A DNA stretch of 12,072 bases, taken from NCBI GenBank assembly GCA_003241645.1, contig QFOX01000057.1, forward strand, positions 1 through 12,072, read 5' to 3'. Origin of the DNA: Azospirillum brasilense (GTDB lineage Bacteria > Pseudomonadota > Alphaproteobacteria > Rickettsiales > UBA3002). Of the stretch, positions 6,285 to 11,664 are shown in pieces (the first letter of the stretch is position 1; each line of letters starts with the position of its first letter). A program made the translations under genes and the position numbers. The notes below the pieces were generated by a model, which was not told where the DNA came from, searched no databases, and worked only from the letters and a program-made list of their open reading frames with translations.

Positions 6285-7550
6285 ATGCATGATATCGCCG
6301 CCATTCGCAAAGACCCCGCCGCCTTCGACACGGCCTTGAAGCGCCGCCCCAGCTATGAGGGCGTCACTTCCGCCCAGTTGCTGGCAATCGATGCCGAGCG
6401 CCGCGGTGGCATGGCCGAGCAACAGGCGCTGCAGGCGCGCCGCAACGAAGTGGCCAAGCAAATTGGCGCGGCCATGAAGAGCGACCCCGCGCTGGCCGAG
6501 CAGCTGAAAGCCGAAGCCGCCGAGATCAAGGCAAAGCTGGCGGCGCTGGAAGGCGGCGAGGGCGAGAACGCCGCGCTGACCGACGCGCTGAGCCGCATTC
6601 CCAACCTGCTGGCCGACGATGTGCCCGCCGGGGCGGATGAGACCGCGAACGTGGAACTGCGCGTGGTGGGCAGCAAACCCAGCATCGCCAACCCGCAGGA
6701 CCATGTGGCGCTGGGCGAAAAACTGGGCCTCATGGATTTTGAGACCGCCGCCAAAATCTCCGGCGCGCGCTTCGTGCTGCTGCAAGGCGCGCTCGCGCGT
6801 ATGGAGCGCGCGCTTGCCGCCTTCATGCTGGATCTGCACACCAGCACATTCGGCTACACCGAATGCGTGCCGCCGTATCTGGTGAAAGACACGGCGCTGT
6901 TCGGCACCGGCCAGCTGCCGAAATTCGCGGAAGATTTGTTCAAAACCACGACCGACCATTGGCTCATTCCCACGGCCGAAGTCTCGCTCACCAACATTGT
7001 GGCCGATAGCATCGTCGAGGAAGCCTCGCTGCCGCGCCGTTACACCGCGCACACGCCGTGCTTCCGTTCCGAAGCGGGCAGCGCCGGGCGCGACACGCGC
7101 GGCATGATCCGCCAGCACCAGTTCAGCAAGGTAGAGCTGGTCAGCATTACCAAGCCGGAAGATTCCGTGGCCGAGCATGAGCGTATGCTGGGTGCGGCTG
7201 AAGAAGTGCTCAAGCGCCTTGGCCTGCATTACCGCGTGATGCTGCTCTGCGCCGGTGACACCGGCTTTGGCGCGCGCAAAACGTATGACATCGAGGTGTG
7301 GATTCCGTCGCAGAACATGTTCCGCGAGATCTCCAGCTGCTCCAACTGCGGTGACTTCCAGGCGCGCCGCATGAAGGCGCGCTTCCGCCGCGGCGACAAG
7401 ACGGAGTTCGTGCACACGCTCAATGGCTCCGGCCTTGCGGTGGGGCGCACGCTGGTGGCCATCCTCGAGAATTACCAGCAGCCCGATGGCTCGATTGCCG
7501 TGCCCGAGGCGCTGCAACCCTACATGGGCGGGCTGAAAATCATTGCGTGA
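6285..7550 (+). CDS. serS: Seryl-tRNA synthetase
   Basis: Class II synthetase charging tRNA-Ser (and tRNA-Sec where present). 421 aa, the normal length. The N-terminal MHDIAAIRKDPAAFDTAL is followed by the helical tRNA-binding arm (about 30-105, rich in Glu, Lys and Ala). The catalytic core shows LIPTAEVSLTNI, motif 2 (PCFRSEAGSAGRDTRGMIRQHQF, from about residue 257) and motif 3 (NGSGLAVGRTLVAILENYQ, from about 379). I chose ATG 6285 because MHDI is the usual start; the in-frame ATG at 6264 lies inside the repeat pair. The stop codon TGA (7548-7550) falls inside the first heptamer of the adjacent cassette boundary, so the present C-terminus (GGLKIIA) may have been set by that insertion. Identity is secure. 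Confidence 0.97.
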   Translation: MHDIAAIRKDPAAFDTALKRRPSYEGVTSAQLLAIDAERRGGMAEQQALQARRNEVAKQIGAAMKSDPALAEQLKAEAAEIKAKLAALEGGEGENAALTDALSRIPNLLADDVPAGADETANVELRVVGSKPSIANPQDHVALGEKLGLMDFETAAKISGARFVLLQGALARMERALAAFMLDLHTSTFGYTECVPPYLVKDTALFGTGQLPKFAEDLFKTTTDHWLIPTAEVSLTNIVADSIVEEASLPRRYTAHTPCFRSEAGSAGRDTRGMIRQHQFSKVELVSITKPEDSVAEHERMLGAAEEVLKRLGLHYRVMLLCAGDTGFGARKTYDIEVWIPSQNMFREISSCSNCGDFQARRMKARFRRGDKTEFVHTLNGSGLAVGRTLVAILENYQQPDGSIAVPEALQPYMGGLKIIA

Positions 7551-7575
7551 GTGGTGAGTTGTGAATGGTGAATAG
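7547..7575 (+). repeat. Left heptamer array / terminal inverted repeat
   Basis: Four consecutive GTGARTN heptamers. The first contains the serS stop codon TGA (7548-7550). The junction of the third and fourth contains the ATG (7565) of the cassette gene. Confidence 0.75.
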
Positions 7576-7921
7576 CTTTAAGGAACTTCGGATATGGCAA
7601 GAGGGGATTACGCTTGCCAAAGAAGTCTATGCGCTTGCCGAGCAGCTCCCTGAAAATGAGCGCTATGGGTTGCGTAGCCAGATAACGCGTGCTGCGGTTT
7701 CCGTTCCTTCCAACATTGCCGAGGGAAGTCGTCGTCGCGGCACCAATGATTTGCATCATTTCCTCAGTATCGCGTTAGGTTCACTCGCAGAATTGGAAAC
7801 CCAGCTCATTATCGCTAACGAAATTGGGATGCTCAAGATTTCTGATTGCAACTCCGCCGCGGAGCGTATTGAAGCAATCGCACGCGGTATCGTGAAGCTT
7901 CAGCAAACGATTAAGCCCTAA
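7565..7921 (+). CDS. Four-helix-bundle protein, 23S rRNA intervening-sequence (S23) type
   Basis: A 118-aa, all-helical, soluble protein. Family signatures are SFKELRIWQEGITLAKEVY (4-22), RYGLRSQITRAAVSVPSNIAEGSRR (33-57) and FLSIALGSLAELETQLIIA (66-84). These match the four-helix-bundle family first found in intervening sequences of 23S rRNA genes and related to Avd, the accessory protein of diversity-generating retroelements. Homologues form pentameric barrels with a basic surface; a nucleic-acid role is inferred for the family, and the biochemical function is unknown. There is no rRNA sequence and no reverse transcriptase in this window, so it is a free-standing member. The start ATG is supplied by the left heptamer array and there is no separate ribosome binding site. 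The stop is immediately followed by the right array. Codon use is less G+C-biased than in its neighbours, which fits acquisition. Confidence 0.9.
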   Translation: MVNSFKELRIWQEGITLAKEVYALAEQLPENERYGLRSQITRAAVSVPSNIAEGSRRRGTNDLHHFLSIALGSLAELETQLIIANEIGMLKISDCNSAAERIEAIARGIVKLQQTIKP

Positions 7922-7950
7922 CGATTCACTATTCACCACTCACCATTCAC
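7922..7950 (-). repeat. Right heptamer array / terminal inverted repeat
   Basis: Four GTGARTN heptamers on the - strand, beginning 1 nt after the cassette gene's stop codon and ending 8 nt before the surE ATG. This leaves surE with no recognisable Shine-Dalgarno sequence. Confidence 0.75.
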
Positions 7951-7958
7951 CGGTAACC

Positions 7959-8741
7959 ATGATCGCTGACCTGAAGAACACCCGCATCCTCATCTCGAAC
8001 GACGATGGGGTGGAAGCCGAAGGCATCGCCGTGCTGGAGCGCATTGCGCGCACGCTATCCGACGACGTGTGGGTCGTGGCCCCCGCCACCGAGCAGAGCG
8101 GCGCGGGCCATTCGCTCACGCTGCACACGCCGCTGCGCTACCGGCAGGTGGCAGAGCGCCGCTTCGCGGTGGCCGGCACCCCGACCGACGCGGTGTTCAT
8201 GGGCGTGATGGAAATTCTGAAGGACAAGAAGCCGGGCCTGATGCTCTCGGGCATCAACCGCGGCAGCAACCTGGCCGAGGACGTGACCTACAGCGGCACG
8301 GTGAGTGCGGCCATGGAAGCCACGCTGCTGGATATTCCGGCTATTGCGTTCAGTAACGTCATCCGCGATGGCGTGAGCGACTGGGCCACGCCCGAGGCGT
8401 TCACCGCGCAGATCATCCAATCGCTTACGCAGTTGCACTGGCCCAGCGGCACGCTGATGAACGTGAACTTCCCCGCCATTGCACCCGAGGCCGTGAAGGG
8501 CGTGCGCCCGTGCCCGCATGGTCGCCGCATCCTGACCGATAACCTCGACCGCCGCACCGACCCGCATGGCCGCAATTATTACTGGATCGGCGGGCCGCGC
8601 ACCGACCCGTTCGACGACCAGCCCACGGCCGATATTCACCAGATCCTTGAAGGATACATCACGGTTACGCCGTTGAACCTTGATTTAACGCATTACCGCG
8701 TGCTCGAGGAAATGCGTGGCCTGAAGGGCTTTGGCGCTTAA
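7959..8741 (+). CDS. surE: 5'/3'-nucleotidase SurE
   Basis: Metal-dependent phosphatase acting on nucleoside monophosphates (and, in some members, short polyphosphates), cytoplasmic, linked to stress survival. 260 aa, normal length. The metal site is visible: SNDDG (13-17, with D15 and D16), the loop APATEQSGAGHSLTLHTPLR (41-60, with S47) and SGINRGSNLAEDVTYSGTVSAAMEA (97-121, with N100). The N-terminus MIADLKNTRILISNDDG is slightly longer than the minimal form; ATG 7959 is the only reasonable start. No Shine-Dalgarno motif is evident because the cassette boundary ends 8 nt upstream. pcm follows after 92 nt, reproducing the widespread surE-pcm-nlpD order. Identity is secure. Confidence 0.96.
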   Translation: MIADLKNTRILISNDDGVEAEGIAVLERIARTLSDDVWVVAPATEQSGAGHSLTLHTPLRYRQVAERRFAVAGTPTDAVFMGVMEILKDKKPGLMLSGINRGSNLAEDVTYSGTVSAAMEATLLDIPAIAFSNVIRDGVSDWATPEAFTAQIIQSLTQLHWPSGTLMNVNFPAIAPEAVKGVRPCPHGRRILTDNLDRRTDPHGRNYYWIGGPRTDPFDDQPTADIHQILEGYITVTPLNLDLTHYRVLEEMRGLKGFGA

Positions 8742-8833
8742 ACGCCACGCTGGTGATAAAAATGCGGCCCGCGCGATGCCTGCGCGTAGATGCCGCGTGA
8801 CAGGGGTGGGGTGTTTGCCGCACCGTAGCGCCT

Positions 8834-9529
8834 ATGAGTTCCAATGTAGCGATGGTGATTCCCCGCATCCACCCCGGCCTGAACGCCGCGCTGGAGGCGA
8901 ACCTGCATGCCGATAAATTGCGGCTGCTGATGTACCTGCGCCGGCAGGGCATTACCGATACGCGCACGCTCGGCGCGATCGAGCAGGTGCCGCGCGAGCA
9001 ATTCGTGGACGAGCAGTTCCGCGACCGCGCCTACGAGGATAACGCGCTGCCGATCGCCATGGAGCAGACCATCAGCATGCCTTCCGTGGTGGCGATGATG
9101 ACGCAGGCGCTGGACGTAAAGCCCACCCACAGCGTGCTGGAGATCGGCACGGGCTCGGGCTATCAGGCGGCGGTGCTGGCGAAAATTGCGCGCCGCGTGC
9201 ACACCATTGAGCGGCACAAGCCGCTGGCGAATCTGGCGCGCGCACGGTTCGAGGCGCTGAAGCTGCGCAACATCACCTCGCATCTGGGGGATGGTGCAAA
9301 AGGCTGGCCGCATGCGGCGCCGTACGAGCGTATCATCGCCACCTGTGCCGCGGCGGAAGTGCCGCAGGACCTGCTGCAGCAACTGGCCATTGGTGGCGTG
9401 ATGGTGATTCCTGTTGGCCCCCACGTGGCCGACCAGCAATTGTGGAAGCTGACCCGCACCAGTGAAGATACGGTGCGCAAAGAAGTGCTGACTGCGGTGC
9501 GCTTCGTGCCGCTGGTGAGTGGGCAGTAG
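8834..9529 (+). CDS. pcm: Protein-L-isoaspartate O-methyltransferase
   Basis: Transfers a methyl group from S-adenosylmethionine to L-isoaspartyl residues, starting repair of aged proteins in the cytosol. 231 aa, close to the usual 205-225. The helical N-terminus leads to VPREQFVDEQFRDRAYEDNALPI (52-74), then EQTISMPSVVAMMTQAL (77-93) and SAM motif I VLEIGTGSGYQAAVLAKIA (101-119). Later come RVHTIERH and LGDGAKGWPHAAPYERIIATCAA. The family motif GQTISQP reads EQTISMP here, with two substitutions in the substrate-facing loop. No good ribosome binding site precedes ATG 8834. The in-frame ATG at 8852 is an alternative, and both come before the conserved part. The 92-nt gap after surE holds no gene I can support. 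Family identity is strong. Confidence 0.94.
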   Translation: MSSNVAMVIPRIHPGLNAALEANLHADKLRLLMYLRRQGITDTRTLGAIEQVPREQFVDEQFRDRAYEDNALPIAMEQTISMPSVVAMMTQALDVKPTHSVLEIGTGSGYQAAVLAKIARRVHTIERHKPLANLARARFEALKLRNITSHLGDGAKGWPHAAPYERIIATCAAAEVPQDLLQQLAIGGVMVIPVGPHVADQQLWKLTRTSEDTVRKEVLTAVRFVPLVSGQ

Positions 9530-9792
9530 ATTCTTAAACAATCATTCAAAATTGAAGTGTATAAATGCCACAGGCGGGGGTGTTTTTTGCGTGGTGCTGC
9601 GTTGCAATCAAAAATTGCCGTTGCGTTCAGTTAAAAGCCCGTGCTATAGCTTATGAACTGTGAACAAGCTTGTGAAGAACATTGGCGAAGTCACTGAAAA
9701 AAGGGCAAATCCTACAAGCCCCCGAGTCGCAACGGCAAGTAAACAACAAGGGCAAAAAGCCCTGTGAGCAACTCGTGTAATTGGTGGTCCCC
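9530..9792 (+). other. A+T-rich intergenic leader before the LytM lipoprotein gene
   Basis: A 263-nt non-coding stretch, clearly more A+T-rich than the flanking genes. It holds a likely promoter (9621-9650), a perfect 10-bp palindrome ACAAGCTTGT (9664-9673) near the expected transcript start, and a small hairpin AGGGC-AAAAA-GCCCT (9749-9763). A T-run at about 9580-9585 after a weak CAC/GTG pairing might end pcm transcription. If the promoter is right, the untranslated leader is about 135 nt, long enough for RNA-level control, but I recognise no known riboswitch. Confidence 0.5.
9621..9650 (+). promoter_or_regulatory. Candidate promoter for the LytM lipoprotein gene
   Basis: TTGCGT (9621-9626) and GCTATAGC (9643-9650) are separated by 16 nt and fit the alphaproteobacterial TTGaCg / GCTANAWC pattern; the -10 matches except at the W position. 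The palindrome at 9664-9673 would sit just after the start of transcription. Confidence 0.5.
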
Positions 9793-10476
9793 ATGCACTA
9801 TTCGGCCGTCGCCGCCCTGATGATCCTAACGACCGTTCTGCTGTCGGCCTGCACACAGGATAAGATGGCGATGCTGGATGATCGGAGCGGCAATTTCTAT
9901 GGCCGCGGCACCATTGCCAACGCCATGAGCCGCAACGACGTATTCATTCCCTCGTTCGAAAGCCGATATGTGCCGCCGGCCTCGGTCGACTCGGTCTCCT
10001 CCCAGGACCTAGCGCCGGCGGCGGCGCCCGCAACTGCGCCCTCTAAGCCTGAGACCATGCTGGCACCTGCCGTGGCCGCCCCCAGCCTGAGCTGGCAATG
10101 GCCGGTGAACGGCACCATTACCAGCGGCTTCGGCGTGCAGCGTGAAGGCATTGCGAATGAAGGGGTCATCATTGCTGCGCCGAAGAACACGCCCATCAAG
10201 GCTGCGGCGGGTGGCGAAGTGGCGTTCGTGGGTGATTCGCTGCGCGATTACGGCAACATGGTCATTCTGCGCCATGGCAATGGCGACATGAGCAGCTACG
10301 CGCATGCCGACCGCGTGACGGTGGCCAAAGGCATGCAGGTGCGTCAGGGCGATGTGATCGGGTACGTGGGCCAGACCGGCCGCGCAAAGAACCCGCAATT
10401 GCATTTCGCGGTGCGCTCCGGCGAGAAAGCGGTGGACCCGCTCAGCAAGCTGCCCAGCCAGGTGGCCAGCCGCTAA
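9793..10476 (+). CDS. LytM/M23-domain lipoprotein, NlpD-like, predicted non-catalytic
   Basis: Counting from ATG 9793, residues 1-20 are a lipoprotein signal (MHYSAVAALMILTTVLLSAC) with lipobox LSAC and lipidated Cys20. Its n-region lacks Lys or Arg, which is unusual. Residues about 21-100 are a linker rich in Ala, Pro and Ser. About 103-221 are an M23/LytM domain (WPVNGTITSGFGVQ, APKNTPIKAAAGGEVAFVGDS, DYGNMVILRHGNGDMSSYAH, GDVIGYVGQTG, QLHFAVR, VDPLSKLP). The metal site is degenerate: the HxGxD segment reads NEGVI, and the first His of the HxH motif is Gln (NPQLHF). Non-catalytic LytM proteins such as NlpD and EnvC activate cell-wall amidases. No LysM domain is present, unlike enterobacterial NlpD. 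Its place after surE-pcm matches the usual nlpD position. An amidase gene lies tail-to-tail 6 nt away. Confidence 0.88.
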   Translation: MHYSAVAALMILTTVLLSACTQDKMAMLDDRSGNFYGRGTIANAMSRNDVFIPSFESRYVPPASVDSVSSQDLAPAAAPATAPSKPETMLAPAVAAPSLSWQWPVNGTITSGFGVQREGIANEGVIIAAPKNTPIKAAAGGEVAFVGDSLRDYGNMVILRHGNGDMSSYAHADRVTVAKGMQVRQGDVIGYVGQTGRAKNPQLHFAVRSGEKAVDPLSKLPSQVASR

Positions 10477-10482
10477 TTCCCT

Positions 10483-11541
10483 TTAATGCCCGCGGCCGCC
10501 ACGGCCGTTCGGCCTGCACGGATCGCGCGGGGTGACCGGCGGATCGATCGCATCCAGAATGGGGCTGCTGATGCCCGGCATGTAGAACGAACCGCTTTCG
10601 CGTTTGGTGGGTTTGGGGCTTAAATCCATGCCGAAGGTGGATTCCATCAGCCCGCGCACTTCGCACTGGGTGTAGCGCACCGGCCCGCGCGGGCTCGCAT
10701 CGCGGCGTTCGCCGAGAATGCGGTCGAACTCGGTGTTGCGTTCGGCTTTGCCTTCCATGTAGCGGTCGATGTCACGCGCCAGCTCGCGCGCGAACTGGCC
10801 CTGATAGGTGGCGCTTTGCAGGTTGCGCAGGTCGCGGTCGTTGGCCATGTTGCCGATCTCGATCATGATCGAAGCCTGGCTGTTGCCCACCACCGCGGGG
10901 CTGAGGATCTTCAGCTCCATGGTGCGGTGGCCGTTGCTGCCGTTCATGGAATCGCCGGGGTTAGCGTGGTCGATGGTGGCACGCAACCGGTGGCTTTCGC
11001 TGTTACGGTGCGAGCGTTTGTCGACGATCACGAAGGGGCCGCTGGCGGCCGGTGGCGCGGCATCGATATGCAGCGAGATCAGCGGCCCGTGGCTGTAGAT
11101 GGCGGCGTCGGAACGGGGCACGAACCCATCCAGCGCGCGTGAAAAATTGTTATCGCCGCGGGTGAGGATCACGTCGTAGCCGCGATCGGTCAGGGCGCGG
11201 GCGGTGCGCCACGCGAATTGCTGGGTCAGTCGCGATTCGGTGGCGATCGTTTCGCCCTGGTCATTGGTGCGGCTTGCGCCGTGGTCGGGCACCTGCGCCA
11301 CGCCGGTCTGCGTGCGCACGGGCTTCAGGTAGCCATGGCCGGGGTCCAGCGTCACGGTGGGGCGGCGTGGGCGGAAACGCTCAAGATCCACCTCCGCACC
11401 CGTGCGGGTGTTGGTCAGCCGCCATTCGCCGGGGTCCGGGTTCAGCACAAAGATGGTGCCGCGCTGCTCGGGCGGCAGCACGCCAGTATCGGGCGCGTTG
11501 GGGGCGCTGGGGCGCGCCGCGGGGCGTTGGGGCTCAGTCAT
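10483..11541 (-). CDS. N-acetylmuramoyl-L-alanine amidase (Amidase_3 family)
   Basis: A 352-aa zinc amidase that would cleave the bond between MurNAc and the stem peptide. The catalytic domain spans about 60-262: VTLDPGHG (63-70, zinc ligand H69), GETIATESRLTQQ (96-108, zinc ligand probably E102), YDVILTRGD, the HID of ISLHIDA (H158 ligand) and IMIEIGNMAN (225-234, catalytic Glu228), so the active site is complete. Residues 1-59 are a Pro-rich leader without a signal peptide or twin-arginine motif. The upstream frame has a stop 17 codons before ATG 11541 and no other start codon between. Residues about 263-352 are a tail I do not recognise, ending GRGGRGH. The gene is convergent with the LytM lipoprotein gene, a plausible activator. 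How the enzyme would leave the cytoplasm is unclear. Confidence 0.88.
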   Translation of the reverse strand: MTEPQRPAARPSAPNAPDTGVLPPEQRGTIFVLNPDPGEWRLTNTRTGAEVDLERFRPRRPTVTLDPGHGYLKPVRTQTGVAQVPDHGASRTNDQGETIATESRLTQQFAWRTARALTDRGYDVILTRGDNNFSRALDGFVPRSDAAIYSHGPLISLHIDAAPPAASGPFVIVDKRSHRNSESHRLRATIDHANPGDSMNGSNGHRTMELKILSPAVVGNSQASIMIEIGNMANDRDLRNLQSATYQGQFARELARDIDRYMEGKAERNTEFDRILGERRDASPRGPVRYTQCEVRGLMESTFGMDLSPKPTKRESGSFYMPGISSPILDAIDPPVTPRDPCRPNGRGGRGH

Positions 11542-11566
11542 TTTCTCAGGTTGACAGAAAAAGCTT

Positions 11567-11608
11567 AAAGCCCGGTTAAACGGCGTGCGTTTTTAGATTA
11601 CGGGCTTT
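11567..11608. other. Long-loop inverted repeat between amidase and photolyase genes
   Basis: AAAGCCCG (11567-11574) pairs perfectly with CGGGCTTT (11601-11608) across a 26-nt loop. On the - strand, the second arm is followed by AAGC and then TTTTT, 26 nt before the amidase ATG, so a leader transcript could form a terminator-like structure there. It may instead be a protein-binding site. Confidence 0.35.
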
Positions 11609-11611
11609 TCA

Positions 11612-11640
11612 TTGGCCCTTCCGGCTGGTCGCGCTATGAC
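11612..11640 (+). promoter_or_regulatory. Candidate promoter for the photolyase gene
   Basis: TTGGCC (11612-11617) is followed after 15 nt by GCTATGAC (11633-11640), one mismatch from GCTANAWC. It lies 25 nt before the photolyase ATG. The layout resembles the candidate promoters before tatA and the LytM gene. Confidence 0.4.
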
Positions 11641-11650
11641 ACATGCACAC

Positions 11651-11656
11651 AAGGAG
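11651..11656 (+). promoter_or_regulatory. Ribosome binding site that sets the photolyase start
   Basis: AAGGAG lies 8 nt before ATG 11665 and only 2 nt before the in-frame ATG 11659, so 11665 is preferred. Confidence 0.65.
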
Positions 11657-11664
11657 TAATGCCC

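Larger units (their letters stand above)
7547..7950. mobile_element. Candidate small insertion cassette bounded by inverted heptamer arrays
   Basis: The left boundary (7547-7575) is four tandem heptamers plus G: GTGAGTG, GTGAGTT, GTGAATG, GTGAATA. The right boundary (7922-7950), read on the - strand, is GTGAATG, GTGAGTG, GTGAATA, GTGAATC plus G. Aligned directly, the two ends agree at 25 of 29 positions, so they are imperfect terminal inverted repeats enclosing one gene. The cassette sits between serS and surE, which are normally close neighbours. My hand count gives about 50% G+C for 7561-7920, against about 68% for one adjacent 60-nt line of serS (7381-7440). No transposase and no clear target-site duplication are visible. 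I infer a small element moved in trans; this is not proven. Confidence 0.6.

Noticed and set aside
6210..7517. A 435-codon open frame on the - strand across serS
   Set aside because: It mirrors the serS frame, has low-complexity His/Gln/Arg composition and includes the repeat pair B; it is a compositional shadow.
7565..7921. Diversity-generating retroelement accessory gene (avd)
   Set aside because: The protein fold family is related, but no reverse transcriptase and no template/variable repeat pair is present in the window.
7547..7950. Target-site duplication around the heptamer cassette, or a classical insertion sequence
   Set aside because: The bases just outside the arrays (CATTGC left, CGGTAAC right) do not match, and no transposase is encoded, so an ordinary insertion sequence is not supported.
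8742..8833. Possible small gene or terminator between surE and pcm
   Set aside because: I see only a weak TGGCG/CGCCA stem overlapping the surE stop codon with no T tract, and no frame with coding character.
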